64,000 bases of DNA, taken from positions 62,001 through 126,000 of the forward strand of contig JAJDYI010000035.1 in assembly GCA_022825235.1 (NCBI GenBank). Direction: 5' to 3'. This document shows positions 9,850-18,380 of this stretch, one piece after another; the first letter of the stretch is position 1; each line of letters starts with the position of its first letter. The notes under the pieces are model-generated. The model was not told where the DNA came from. It ran no database searches and worked only from the letters and a program-made list of their open reading frames with translations. The position numbers and the translations under genes were made by a program. Origin of the DNA: Alphaproteobacteria bacterium (GTDB lineage: Bacteria; Pseudomonadota; Alphaproteobacteria; TMED109).

Positions 9850-10842
9850 ATGCTAGACGAACCCGGTTCTCCTTCCGTGCCCGGCGCGTCGGCGGCGGCT
9901 GCCATCCGCATCCGCGGCCTCGAGAAGGTGTACCGCGCCCAGTCGGGTCAGCCGCCCATGCGGGCGCTCCGGGGCGTCAGCCTGGAAATCCCGCGGGGAT
10001 CGATTTTCGGGCTGCTGGGCCCGAACGGCGCGGGTAAGTCGACGCTGATCAACATCCTCGCCGGCCTGGTCGTCAAGAGCGGCGGCGAGGTCGAGATCAA
10101 CGGCCACGATCTCGACTCCGCCTGGCGGCAGGCGCGCCTCTCGATCGGCGTCATGCCGCAGGAACTGGTCCTCGATCCGTTCTTCACGCCCCGCCAGACC
10201 CTGGAACTGCAGGCCGGCCTCTACGGGGTCCCGCCCCGCCGGCGCCAGACCGAGGCGCTGCTGGAAATGGTGGGTCTGGCCGACAAGGCCGACGTCTACT
10301 CGCGCACGCTCTCGGGCGGCATGCGGCGCCGGCTCATGATGGCGAAGGCGCTGGTGCACCGCCCGCCGATCGTGATCCTCGACGAGCCGACGGCAGGGGT
10401 CGACATCGAACTGCGCGAGCTCCTGTGGAACGAGGTCCGCTACATCAACGAGGCCGGGGCGACCATCCTGCTGACGACGCACCACTTCGAGGAAGTCGAA
10501 GCCATCTGCGACCGGATCGCCATCATCAACCGGGGCTCCGTGACGCTGAACGGTCCCATGGACGAGATGCTGGCCCGGCTGGACCGCAAGGAACTGGTGG
10601 TCCAGCTGGCGGAGCCGTGCAGCAAGGTGCCGGCCGCGCTGGCCGGCCTCGACGCCCGTCTGGAGGGCGACCGGACGGTCGTGATCGGCTATCAGCCGAC
10701 CCGGACCCGGACCGTCGACCTCCTGGGACAGATCCGCGATTCGGAGCTGCAGATTGCGGACCTGTCGACGCGGGAGCCCAACCTGGAAGACCTCTTCCGG
10801 ACCCTCACGCGCGAGCCCGTCCTCGATGCGGCGCACCCGTGA
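9850..10842 (+). CDS. ABC transporter ATP-binding protein (ABC-2 type exporter)
   Basis: 330 residues from ATG 9850, preceded by AAGGAAAGGGGAA. Walker A is GPNGAGKST (about 57-65), the Q-loop MPQELVLDPFFTP, the signature LSGGMRRRLMMAKAL (about 154-168), Walker B VILDEPTAGVD (about 175-185) and the switch His in TTHHFEE. The C-terminal 90 residues (LNGPMDEMLARL and onward) are the extension typical of YadG/NatA-type exporter ATPases. No permease is adjacent; the nearest ABC-2 permease is at 19630-20460 on the other strand and is the plausible partner. The stop overlaps the lysK GTG by four bases (GTGA), so the two are likely co-translated. A longer ORF reading in from 8074 is antisense polA and is not coding. 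Confidence 0.92.
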   Translation: MLDEPGSPSVPGASAAAAIRIRGLEKVYRAQSGQPPMRALRGVSLEIPRGSIFGLLGPNGAGKSTLINILAGLVVKSGGEVEINGHDLDSAWRQARLSIGVMPQELVLDPFFTPRQTLELQAGLYGVPPRRRQTEALLEMVGLADKADVYSRTLSGGMRRRLMMAKALVHRPPIVILDEPTAGVDIELRELLWNEVRYINEAGATILLTTHHFEEVEAICDRIAIINRGSVTLNGPMDEMLARLDRKELVVQLAEPCSKVPAALAGLDARLEGDRTVVIGYQPTRTRTVDLLGQIRDSELQIADLSTREPNLEDLFRTLTREPVLDAAHP

Positions 10843-12458
10843 CCGCCCTCCGGGCCGCCGCCGAGCGGGCCCGCGCCTGGCCGTTCACCGAAGCGCGCCG
10901 GCTGGCGGCGCGGCTCGGCGGCCAGCTGCCCGCAAAGGGCTACGTCCTGTTCGAGACGGGTTTCGGGCCGTCCGGCCTGCCGCATATCGGCACCTTCGGC
11001 GAGGTCGCCCGGACGACCATGGTGCGCCGTGCCTTCGAAACCCTGAGCGGGATGCCGACCCGGCTGATCGCGTTCTCCGACGACATGGACGGCCTGCGGA
11101 GCGTGCCGACCAACGTGCCCGGGCAATCCATGCTGACCGAGCACCTCGGCCGTCCGCTCAGCGACATTCCCGACCCGTTCGGCGAGCACGACAGCTTCGC
11201 CGACCACAACAATGCCCAGCTCTGTGCCTTCCTCGACCGGTTCGGGTTCGACTACGAGTTCCGCAGCTCGACGCAGTGCTACCGCAGCGGTGCCTTCGAC
11301 GAGACGCTGCTGCGGGTGCTGCGGCAATACGACGACATCACCGAGATCATCCTGCCCACGCTGGGCCGCGAGCGGCGCGCGACCTACAGTCCGTTCCTGC
11401 CGGTCTGCCCGAAGACCGGCAGGGTCCTGCAGGTTCCCGTGCTCGCCCGGGATCCCGAGGCCGGGACGATCACCTATCGCGACGACGAGGGTGCCGAGAC
11501 CGAGACCCCGGTGACCGGAGGACGCTGCAAGCTGCAGTGGAAGCCCGACTGGGCGATGCGCTGGGTGGCGCTGGACGTCGACTACGAGATGAACGGCAAG
11601 GACCTCATCTCGTCCTACGAGCTCGGAGCCCGGATCGCCCGCGTGCTCGGCGCCAGGCCGCCGGCGAACATGACGTACGAGCTCTTCCTCGACGAGCGCG
11701 GGGAGAAGATCTCGAAGAAGATCGGCAACGGCCTCACGCTCGAGGAATGGCTGGCCTACGGCACCGAGGACAGCCTGTCGCTCTTCATGTACCACCAGCC
11801 GGGCCGGGCCAAGCGGCTGCACTTCGACGTGATCCCCCGGCACGTGGACGACTACGAACGGCATCTCAAGCAGTTCGCGGACGGAGATCCGGACGCCGAC
11901 CTGGCCAAGCTTCTGGAAAACCCGGTGTGGCACATCCACGGCGGCCGGCCGGTGCGCACCGAGCCGGTGCCGCTGACGTTCGGGATGCTCCTCAACCTCG
12001 CGAGCGCCTGCAACGCGGAGGACGCATCGGTGCTCTGGGGGTTCATCGCCCGCTACCTTCCAGGCGCGGCCCCGGCAACCGAACCTGCGCTCGACCAACT
12101 GGTCGGGCTCGCCGTCCGCTACTACCAGGACCGGGTACGGCCCTACAAGCAGTACAGGCCGGCCTCCGCGCTCGAGCGCGCCGGGCTGCTGGCGCTGGCC
12201 GAGGCTCTCCGCGCCCTCCCTCCCGACGCAGACGGCGAGACGCTTCAGGGCACCATCTTCGAGGTCGGGAGGGCCAACGGGTTCGACGAACCCAAGATCT
12301 GGTTCAAGGCACTCTACGAAACCCTGCTCGGGCAAAGTCGCGGCCCCCGGTTGGGTTCCTTCATCGCGCTCTACGGCATTTCCGAGACGGTCACGCTGAT
12401 CGAAGCGGCCATCACCGGCAGACGTCCGTCCGACGCAGCCGCAGCGCCCGTTTCCTAG
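10839..12458 (+). CDS. lysK: lysyl-tRNA synthetase, class I
   Basis: 539 residues from GTG 10839. This is the archaeal-type class I enzyme, not the class II LysS: the HIGH-like motif is GLPHIGTFGE (about 47-56) and the KMSKS-like motif is EKISKKIGN (about 290). It charges tRNA-Lys. Class I LysRS is normal in many alphaproteobacteria. The length agrees with the family (about 520-550). The start overlaps the ABC ATPase stop by 4 bp. It ends 168 bases before the Phd antitoxin gene, so the core block stops here and an accessory block begins. No feature suggests inactivation. Confidence 0.96.
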   Translation: MTALRAAAERARAWPFTEARRLAARLGGQLPAKGYVLFETGFGPSGLPHIGTFGEVARTTMVRRAFETLSGMPTRLIAFSDDMDGLRSVPTNVPGQSMLTEHLGRPLSDIPDPFGEHDSFADHNNAQLCAFLDRFGFDYEFRSSTQCYRSGAFDETLLRVLRQYDDITEIILPTLGRERRATYSPFLPVCPKTGRVLQVPVLARDPEAGTITYRDDEGAETETPVTGGRCKLQWKPDWAMRWVALDVDYEMNGKDLISSYELGARIARVLGARPPANMTYELFLDERGEKISKKIGNGLTLEEWLAYGTEDSLSLFMYHQPGRAKRLHFDVIPRHVDDYERHLKQFADGDPDADLAKLLENPVWHIHGGRPVRTEPVPLTFGMLLNLASACNAEDASVLWGFIARYLPGAAPATEPALDQLVGLAVRYYQDRVRPYKQYRPASALERAGLLALAEALRALPPDADGETLQGTIFEVGRANGFDEPKIWFKALYETLLGQSRGPRLGSFIALYGISETVTLIEAAITGRRPSDAAAAPVS

Positions 12459-12580
12459 CCCCGGCGGCTGTCGCTTTGGGGAATGACCCCGATTGGATCG
12501 ATCGGCGCCAGCACCACTGTCGGCGGCCCGTCGCCTGCCCCGGACGGACCCGACGCAACCTTGAACCGGAAAGTGCGATA

Positions 12581-12600
12581 GACTAGTTGCAGACTAGTTG
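12581..12600 (+). promoter_or_regulatory. direct-repeat operator candidate for the phd-vapC unit
   Basis: GACTAGTTG occurs at 12581-12589 and again at 12592-12600, one helical turn apart; each contains the palindrome ACTAGT. It lies 27 bases before the antitoxin ATG. Antitoxins of this family usually repress their own promoter, so this is a likely binding site. A further dyad CCTCC-CC-GGAGG just downstream overlaps the Shine-Dalgarno GGAGG of the antitoxin gene. Confidence 0.5.
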
Positions 12601-12626
12601 ATTAGATCCTCCCCGGAGGTCACACG

Positions 12627-12869
12627 ATGCCCACGATTGGCGCGTTCGAGGCCAAGACCCACCTTCCCAAGCTGTTGCGACGCGTGGCAAACGGCGAACG
12701 GTTCGTCATCACCAGACACAATCGCGCGGTCGCCGAGCTGATCCCGTTCCAGCCCCATGATTCCGACAAGGTGCGGGCGGCAATTGCCGGTCTAAAGGCG
12801 TTTCAGGACACGCACAGTCTTGGTGGCCTGTCCGTTCGCGCGCTGATCGAGGAAGGCCGCAGGTACTGA
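12627..12869 (+). CDS. Phd/YefM family antitoxin
   Basis: 80 residues. The N-terminal Phd/YefM fold is clear (MPTIGAFEAKTHLPKLLRRV, then GERFVITRHNRAVAELIPF), with a short C-terminal tail that would wrap and neutralise the toxin. The Shine-Dalgarno GGAGG lies 7 bases upstream of the ATG. It precedes the VapC toxin gene by 4 bases, the classical antitoxin-first order. The N-terminal half should bind DNA and repress the operon, perhaps at the GACTAGTTG repeats. Phd-type antitoxins paired with PIN toxins are common, so the mixed pairing is not unusual. Confidence 0.9.
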   Translation: MPTIGAFEAKTHLPKLLRRVANGERFVITRHNRAVAELIPFQPHDSDKVRAAIAGLKAFQDTHSLGGLSVRALIEEGRRY

Positions 12870-12873
12870 TCCC

Positions 12874-13302
12874 GTGTTCGTCCTCGACTGTTCGGTCACC
12901 ATGGCGTGGGCGTTCCCGGACGAAGCCACCGAAGCCACGGCCCGACTTCGAGACCAACTGGAGAGCGACCGGGCAGTCGTCCCGTCGCTATGGGCGATAG
13001 AGGTGGGAAGTGTCCTACTCGCCGCAACCAAAAGGAAGCGCATCGGCGTTGAGAGTTGGCAGGAGTTATGCGCCTACCTTGAAGCCCTACCCATCGAGAT
13101 TGACCCTTTCTCCGTTTCGCGTGTGTGGGGGGGCGCACTTCGCCTTGCCCACGCTTACGACCTGTCCGTCTATGACGCGGTCTACCTCGAACTGGCGCTA
13201 CGCCGACAGCTGCCTCTCGCCACGCTGGACCAAGCCCTTGGTAAGGCTGCCCGTGCCGCGGGATTGGACACACCCGCCAACCGCTCGCACGGCACATCCT
13301 GA
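12874..13302 (+). CDS. vapC: VapC-type PIN domain ribonuclease toxin
   Basis: 142 residues from a GTG at 12874, four bases after the antitoxin stop. The PIN-domain acidic residues are present: D5 (VLDCSV), E43 (AIEVGS), D101 (YDAVYLELA) and D119 (TLDQAL), so the Mg-dependent nuclease site looks intact. VapC toxins cleave tRNA or rRNA and halt growth when freed from antitoxin. Gene order and spacing support a functional toxin-antitoxin pair. The target RNA cannot be predicted. The TnpB unit begins about 190 bases downstream. Confidence 0.9.
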   Translation: MFVLDCSVTMAWAFPDEATEATARLRDQLESDRAVVPSLWAIEVGSVLLAATKRKRIGVESWQELCAYLEALPIEIDPFSVSRVWGGALRLAHAYDLSVYDAVYLELALRRQLPLATLDQALGKAARAAGLDTPANRSHGTS

Positions 13303-13495
13303 CCCAATGCTGCGTAGACAGGAGGATCGCCGGCTCACCACCTGCGCGAGCATGGACCGTGCCGGTTCCATTCTTGCTCGCAACCGATATAGCTGGCGCG
13401 GTTCCCGAAGCTGGCCTGTTTGGACACCGCGAACGAGACCGAGCATTACCGTTAATGCATGCGGGGGACTGGTACTCCGGCATGCTGCGGCAATT

Positions 13496-13523
13496 CCTTT
13501 GGGGCTTATATCGATTACTTGAC
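13496..13523 (+). repeat. left inverted repeat of the TnpB unit
   Basis: 28 bp, begins CCTTTGGGGCTTATATCG. It matches the reverse complement of 14856-14883 at 26 of 28 positions. Confidence 0.85.
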
Positions 13524-13542
13524 AAATCAGGTGCCCCGAATC

Positions 13543-13583
13543 GTTGCATAAGTGTTCTTATGATATAAGAACACGTATGCAAC
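13543..13583 (+). repeat. 41-bp imperfect palindrome over the tnpB start
   Basis: Arms 13543-13561 and 13565-13583 (19 bp each, one mismatch, loop GAT) include GTGTTCTTAT paired with ATAAGAACAC. The likely tnpB ATG (13577) lies inside the right arm, so a transcript through this region would fold over the start codon. It could be an operator, a translational block or a transposon-end hairpin. Confidence 0.8.
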
Positions 13584-14851
13584 CTCCATCACGGCCCAGC
13601 CTGCCCGACCCGTGCGCCGGCGAACCGGCGCCCGACGCGCCTGACGGCATCGAGCACCGCCAGATCGTCTACCGGGTGCTGTTCGACCGGCCGGCGACCG
13701 CCCGGCGTCTGGCCGCGGTTGCCGGCGCCTGCCGGTTCGTCTGGAACGAGATGCTCGACCAGCAGGCGCAGCTCTACGACATGGCGCGCATGTGCGGCGC
13801 GAAGCCGCCGGCGCCGACGTTCTTCACGCTGGGGAAGGCGTTCACGCAGCTGCGCCGGGTGACGCCCTGGCTGCAGGCCATGCAGTACGTTCCGGTGCGG
13901 TACACCCTGAAGTACCAGACCGACGCCTGGCGGCGGTTCTTCCGCGGCGAGGGCGGGCGGCCGCGGTTCAAGCGCCGCGGCCGCGACAGCGTGACGATCC
14001 CGCAGGATGTGCGCATCCGGGACGGCAAGCTGTACTTCCCGAAGATCGGCTGGCTCCAGCTGCGCCGGCGCGGCGGCAACCCGTACCCGGACGCCGAGCC
14101 CGTGCAGGCCGTCCTCAAGCGCGTCAACGGCAAGTGGATGGCCACCGTGTGCTATGCGGTCGCGGCGCCCGCGCGTCCCGACGACGGCACGGTCACCGGC
14201 GTCGACATGAACGTTGGCCAGGTTGCCGTCAGCGATGGCCGCCGTGCCCGCCTCCTGCACGCGCCCGACAGCCGGCGGCTCGTGGCGAGGATCCGGCGGT
14301 ATCAGCGCCGCCTCGCCCGGCAGCGGCGCGGCTCGAGACGGCGCGAGCGCACGCGGCGGCGGCTGGCCCGCACGCAACGGCGGGTCGCGCAGCGGCGCCG
14401 CAACTGGCAGCATCAGGTGAGCCGGTCGCTGGCCGGGGGCACGGTGACGGTCGAGGCGTTGCGGACGCGCGCGATGACCGCATCGGCGAAGGGCACGGCG
14501 GAAGCGCCCGGACGGCACGTCCGGCAGAAGGCCGGCCTGAACCGCGACCGCGCCATCCTGGCGACGGGCTGGGGCGGTCTCCGCACGATGCTCGCGTACA
14601 AGGCGCCGCGGCTGGTCGCGGTGGACCCGGCCCATACCAGCCGGACCTGCGCCGCGTGCGGCCATGCGGACGCCGCCTCGCGCCGCAACCGGGCGAATTT
14701 CGAGTGCGTGGCCTGCCGCCACGCGGATCACGCGGACCTGAACGCGGCCCGCAACATCAGGCGTCGGGGACTGGCGCGGCTGCACGGCGAGGAGCGATCG
14801 CACTCAGCGACCCCGGCGACCCGTGAAACGGATCGAAGGCTGGCGGCGTGA
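13577..14851 (+). CDS. tnpB: TnpB RNA-guided nuclease / IS accessory protein
   Basis: 424 residues from ATG 13577 (MQPPSRPS); a TTG at 13544 lies in the hairpin arm and is less likely. The N-terminal OrfB helix-turn-helix-like part (ARRLAAVAGACRFVWNEMLD) is followed by the RuvC-like nuclease: RuvC-I D210 (VTGVDMNVG), RuvC-II E293 (TVEALRTRAM), a four-cysteine zinc ribbon C358/C361/C377/C380, and RuvC-III D387 (HADLNAARNI). All three catalytic acids and the zinc ligands are present, so the protein should be active. TnpB uses a guide RNA transcribed from its own 3' end and the right flank of the element to cut DNA. No TnpA transposase is present, so mobility would need help in trans. A run of arginines (about 235-280) lies between RuvC-I and II. 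Confidence 0.9.
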   Translation: MQPPSRPSLPDPCAGEPAPDAPDGIEHRQIVYRVLFDRPATARRLAAVAGACRFVWNEMLDQQAQLYDMARMCGAKPPAPTFFTLGKAFTQLRRVTPWLQAMQYVPVRYTLKYQTDAWRRFFRGEGGRPRFKRRGRDSVTIPQDVRIRDGKLYFPKIGWLQLRRRGGNPYPDAEPVQAVLKRVNGKWMATVCYAVAAPARPDDGTVTGVDMNVGQVAVSDGRRARLLHAPDSRRLVARIRRYQRRLARQRRGSRRRERTRRRLARTQRRVAQRRRNWQHQVSRSLAGGTVTVEALRTRAMTASAKGTAEAPGRHVRQKAGLNRDRAILATGWGGLRTMLAYKAPRLVAVDPAHTSRTCAACGHADAASRRNRANFECVACRHADHADLNAARNIRRRGLARLHGEERSHSATPATRETDRRLAA

Positions 14852-14855
14852 GCTT

Positions 14856-14883
14856 GTCAGGTAATCGATATAAGTCCCAAAGG
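14856..14883 (-). repeat. right inverted repeat of the TnpB unit
   Basis: 28 bp, begins GTCAGGTAATCGATATAAG, five bases after the tnpB stop. It is the inverted partner of 13496-13523 with two mismatches. If the RNA guide model for TnpB holds, the guide scaffold would include this repeat and the guide would start just after 14883. Confidence 0.85.
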
Positions 14884-14949
14884 CTGCACAATCGCTGATC
14901 TTTCGGGCTTTCCCCGTTGACCCCAATTACGCATACCGGAAACGGCACC

Positions 14950-15864
14950 ATGACTGAACTTCTTGCTGGAAAAGTGGCCCTGGTGACGGGGGCGGGGCGC
15001 GGAATTGGTGCCGAAATCGCCAAGCTGATGGCCGCGCATGGAGCCAGTGTCATCGCGAACGACCCGGGCAGCGCCACGTCGGGCGAAGGCCAGGACCAGG
15101 CGCACGCTCTCGCAACGGTCGAGGCAATCCTCTCGTCAGGAGGCTCCGCGGAAGCCAATTTCGACAGCGTCACCGAATTCGCGGCCGCTGAGGGCATGGT
15201 GGCACAGGCGATCGACCGGTACGGCCGGATCGACATCGTCGTGAACAACGCGGGAATCCTTCGGGACGCCATCTTCCACAAGATGACCGAGGACGACTGG
15301 GACGCGGTGATCAACGTGCACCTCAAGGGAAGCTTCAACGTGTCGCGGGCGGCCGCGACCCGGTTCCGGGCGCAGGAATCCGGATGCTTCGTGCACATGA
15401 CCTCGACGTCGGGCCTGATCGGGAACGTCGGACAAGCGAACTACGCGGCGGCCAAGCTTGGCATCGCAGGCCTCTCGAAGTCACTCGCGCTCGACATGGC
15501 GCGGTTCAACGTGCGGTCGAACTGCATCGCCCCGTTCGCCTGGAGCCGGATGATCGGGACCATCCCGGCAGCGGACGACACCGCCCGCGCGCGCATCGAG
15601 AAGCTCAAGCAGATGACTCCCGACAAGATCGCGCCGGTCGTGGTCGCGCTCTGCTCCGACCGCGCGGCGCACGTTACCGGCCAGGTCTTCGGTGTCCGCA
15701 GCAACGAGATCTTCCTGCTGAGCCAATCCCGCCCCCTGCGCGGCATCCACGAAGGATCGGGCTGGACCCCGGAAGCCGTGGTCGAGCATGCCTTCCCGGC
15801 ACTGCGGCCCGACTTCTATCCGCTTGACCGGACCGCCGACATCTTCAGCTGGGACCCCGTGTAG
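14950..15864 (+). CDS. SDR family NAD(P)-dependent oxidoreductase
   Basis: 304 residues from ATG 14950 (MTELLAGKVALV); an ATG at 14917 would add 11 weak residues. The Rossmann glycine motif is TGAGRGIG (residues 13-20), NNAG follows at the usual place, and the catalytic YxxxK is Y165 and K169 (NYAAAK). A long C-terminal tail after the SDR core (GIHEGSGWTPEAVVEHAFPA) resembles the peroxisomal multifunctional-enzyme type of 3-hydroxyacyl-CoA dehydrogenases, which would place it in fatty-acid or side-chain beta-oxidation. The substrate is inference. It starts 66 bases after the TnpB right repeat and appears to be a stand-alone gene. Confidence 0.88.
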   Translation: MTELLAGKVALVTGAGRGIGAEIAKLMAAHGASVIANDPGSATSGEGQDQAHALATVEAILSSGGSAEANFDSVTEFAAAEGMVAQAIDRYGRIDIVVNNAGILRDAIFHKMTEDDWDAVINVHLKGSFNVSRAAATRFRAQESGCFVHMTSTSGLIGNVGQANYAAAKLGIAGLSKSLALDMARFNVRSNCIAPFAWSRMIGTIPAADDTARARIEKLKQMTPDKIAPVVVALCSDRAAHVTGQVFGVRSNEIFLLSQSRPLRGIHEGSGWTPEAVVEHAFPALRPDFYPLDRTADIFSWDPV

Positions 15865-15921
15865 CCGGTGCAATCCGGGCAGGCGACCGGTCCGTGCGGC
15901 GCACGAGGCGCCCGGGCGGGA

Positions 15922-16365
15922 CTACTGCCGTTTCGGGATGAAGTCCGCGGCAACGGACTGCTGCAGAAGGAAGACACAATCCTCGGACCCGATGCAGGCG
16001 TCGCCGTGCATCTCGCCGCCTGGCTGGAATACGTAGGAGCCCGGCGGCAGTTCCCGCTCCTCGCCCGACTCCTCGAACCAGTGTTTCCAGGTCCCCGTCA
16101 GGACCACGCCATGGTAGTCACCGGTATGGGCGTGCACCGGGGCGGTAAAGCCGGCCGGGAAGCGAATCAGCCGGACGTTGGCTCCCTCCTTCGGGTTTCC
16201 GAACAGCACGGCCACGTCCACCACGGACCCCTCGCGGATCGGCTGCCATTCGACCTCGTCGAGCGAAATCATGAGCCCGCGGGCTCCGGTGCCCTCGGCA
16301 TGGGCGGCGCCGAACGCCGCAACCAGTGCGGCGCCCGCAACCACGAGTGTCGTCAGTGTCTTCAT
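15922..16365 (-). CDS. secreted cupin domain protein
   Basis: 147 residues from ATG 16365, with a GGCGGGAC site upstream. A signal peptide is evident (MKTLTTLVVAGAALVAAFGA, cleavage after AHA). The mature protein is a single cupin barrel: VRLIRFPAGFTAPVHAHTGDYHG (split as PVHAHTGDYH for the first metal motif) and PGSYVFQPGGEMHG for the second. It resembles the DUF4437 group of periplasmic cupins. No enzymatic activity can be assigned. It is divergent from the nitroreductase gene and convergent with the SDR gene. Longer in-frame readings to 16722 are upstream shadow. Confidence 0.75.
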   Translation of the reverse strand: MKTLTTLVVAGAALVAAFGAAHAEGTGARGLMISLDEVEWQPIREGSVVDVAVLFGNPKEGANVRLIRFPAGFTAPVHAHTGDYHGVVLTGTWKHWFEESGEERELPPGSYVFQPGGEMHGDACIGSEDCVFLLQQSVAADFIPKRQ

Positions 16366-16714
16366 GCGTCCCGCCTTTCCGGCAAGAATCTTCTGTGGAA
16401 CAGCGCCAATATCCGGACGGCCCTTCCTCGCGTTTGCGAACGGCTTCTCGGGCGCGAGCGTTCGGAGGACCGCCAAGCAGGAGTTGTGGCAACCTCCGGC
16501 GAGCGCGCTGTCGCGTGTCGGGACACCTGCCCGCTGTTGACGGGCCGCCCGGACGCCGGCGGCACGGCAGTATGCCGCGCGGGTCGAAGCCCCACAAGGC
16601 GGACGTGTGCCCGGGTGACAGGCGTGCTGCCTGCGCGGAATCGCTCGTCCCGCTGCCGGCTGAACCGGCCCGGGCATGCGCAGGAAATCGGATTCCAAAC
16701 GGACGGGTGACAGG
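16366..16714. other. 349-bp divergent intergenic region
   Basis: Lies between the divergent cupin (minus) and nitroreductase (plus) genes and must hold both promoters. No palindrome, repeat or clear -35/-10 pair was recognised. Several ORFs cross it but none shows protein-like composition. Confidence 0.5.
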
Positions 16715-17386
16715 ATGGACAAAAAGCCCTTTGTCCCGCTGGTCGACTACCGGGAGTATCCCGAAGCCGAGATGATGCAGCGGGCGCGCGAATTTCATGC
16801 GGAACTGAAGAGAAGGCGGACGGTGCGGGACTTTTCGAGCCGTCCCGTCCCGCGGGCGGTGATCGAGAGTTGCCTGAACGCCGGAACGACAGCGCCGAGC
16901 GGCGCCAACCTTCAGCCATGGCACTTCGTCGTCGTCAGCGACGCGGAGACGAAGCGGCGGATACGACAGGCCGCCGAGGAGGAAGAGCGCCACTTCTACC
17001 GGCACCGCGCGCCGCAGGAGTGGCTGGACGCCCTGGCCCCGCTCGGCACCGACGAACGCAAGCCGTTCCTCGAGCAAGCTCCCTACCTGATCGCGATCTT
17101 CGCCCAGAAGTACGGTCATCTGCCCGACGGTCGCAAGGTCAAGCACTACTTTCCGACGGAATCGGTCGGGCTCGCGACCGGCATGCTGATCGCGGCATTG
17201 CACATCGCCGGCCTGGCGACGCTGACCCACACCCCGAGCCCCATGAAGTTCCTGAACGAGATACTGGGGCGACCGGCATCGACGGAGCGGCCGTTCCTGT
17301 TGCTGGTGGTGGGCTATCCGGACAGGAACGCGACGGTACCCGACATCGCTCGGAAGCCGCTCGACGAGGTCGTGACCTACATGTGA
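16715..17386 (+). CDS. nitroreductase family FMN-dependent protein
   Basis: 223 residues from ATG 16715 ([10 protein letters not shown]). FMN-binding motifs of the nitroreductase fold are seen: [12 protein letters not shown] near the N-terminus, [15 protein letters not shown], and [19 protein letters not shown] in the dimer core. The pattern (long N-terminal segment before RRTVRDF and TPSPMKFL near the end) resembles the iodotyrosine-deiodinase/BluB-like branch, but the BluB lid features were not verified. It probably reduces a nitro or halogenated compound with NAD(P)H. It converges with argF. Confidence 0.85.
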   Translation: MDKKPFVPLVDYREYPEAEMMQRAREFHAELKRRRTVRDFSSRPVPRAVIESCLNAGTTAPSGANLQPWHFVVVSDAETKRRIRQAAEEEERHFYRHRAPQEWLDALAPLGTDERKPFLEQAPYLIAIFAQKYGHLPDGRKVKHYFPTESVGLATGMLIAALHIAGLATLTHTPSPMKFLNEILGRPASTERPFLLLVVGYPDRNATVPDIARKPLDEVVTYM

Positions 17387-17431
17387 CGGCAGCGGGGACT
17401 GACGTCACGGCCCGGTATTCGGATCGTCACA

Positions 17432-18361
17432 TCAACGATCGGCCAGGCACCACTCGAGGATTGCCTTCTGCACGTGCAGGCGGTTTTCCGCTTCATCCCA
17501 GACCGCCGAGTGCGGCCCGTCGATGACTTCCGCGGTGACCTCCTCCCCGCGATACGCCGGCAGACAGTGCATGAAGACGGCCTCCGGCGCGGCCACGTCC
17601 ATCAGCGACCGGTTGACCTGGAAGGGGAGGAACAACTCGCGCCAGTTCGCTGTCCCGTCCACCGCCTGCTCGGCTGCCATCGATTTCCAGGTGTCCGTCA
17701 GCACCGCGGACGCCCCGCGCGCGGCGGCGGCCGCATCGTCCACCATGCGGACGTGGCCGGACGCGACCGCCCGGCCCATCAGGTCCGCCGGCGGATGCCG
17801 CGATGGCGGACAGGCGATCCGCAGCTGAATGCCAAGCTGCATGGCGGCGTGGATCCAGGAGTTGGCAACGTTGTTGCCGTCGCCGATCCAAGCCACGTGC
17901 CGGCCATCCAGCGAGCCGAACCGGTCCATGAGCGTGAGCAGGTCCGCCATGACCTGGCAGGGGTGGCTCCGATCCGTGAGCCCGTTGATCACGGGAATCC
18001 CCGCATGCCCGGCAAACTCCTCGAGCTGGGCGTGCGATCCGGTCCGCAGCAGCGCCACATCGGCGTAGCGCGACAGCACACGGGCGGTGTCGGCCAGGCT
18101 CTCGCCACGCCCCATCTGGGTGCCCTGTCGATCCAGCGTGAGTGCCCGCCCGCCGAGCTCGTTCATCGCCACCTCGAACGACACCCGCGTCCGGGTCGAC
18201 GGCTTCTCGAAGAGCATTGCGAGCGTCCGTCCGTGCCCGGCGCCCGGCGTGGCCCGCAGCGCTGCACGGTCCCGCTTGTAGGCAGCGGCCCGCTCCAGCA
18301 ACTGCCCAAGCAGGTCACCATCGAGACGGTCGAGGTCGAGGAAGTGTCTTGGTTGGTTCAT
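17432..18361 (-). CDS. argF: ornithine carbamoyltransferase
   Basis: 309 residues. Carbamoyl-phosphate binding motif EKPSTRTRVSFE (S55-R59 central), the ornithine-loop region with DRSHPCQVMADLLTL, and the catalytic HCLPAYRGEEV near residue 265 identify it. It makes citrulline from ornithine and carbamoyl phosphate in arginine synthesis. The start lies 19 bases after the argD stop, so argD-argF form a minus-strand transcript in pathway order. Length is normal and no key residue is missing. Confidence 0.96.
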   Translation of the reverse strand: MNQPRHFLDLDRLDGDLLGQLLERAAAYKRDRAALRATPGAGHGRTLAMLFEKPSTRTRVSFEVAMNELGGRALTLDRQGTQMGRGESLADTARVLSRYADVALLRTGSHAQLEEFAGHAGIPVINGLTDRSHPCQVMADLLTLMDRFGSLDGRHVAWIGDGNNVANSWIHAAMQLGIQLRIACPPSRHPPADLMGRAVASGHVRMVDDAAAAARGASAVLTDTWKSMAAEQAVDGTANWRELFLPFQVNRSLMDVAAPEAVFMHCLPAYRGEEVTAEVIDGPHSAVWDEAENRLHVQKAILEWCLADR

Positions 18362-18380
18362 CGGACCGGCCTGCCGCCGC

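Larger units (their letters stand above)
13496..14883 (+). mobile_element. solo TnpB unit bounded by 28-bp inverted repeats
   Basis: A 1,388-bp segment containing one tnpB and no tnpA. It is flanked by near-identical inverted repeats at 13496-13523 and 14856-14883. The IS200/IS605 and IS607 groups, where TnpB is found, normally lack such end-to-end repeats, so the boundary type is unusual. No clear target-site duplication flanks the repeats. The unit lies between vapC and an SDR gene. Boundaries are inferred from the repeats alone; without a comparison genome the true ends cannot be fixed. Confidence 0.6.
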
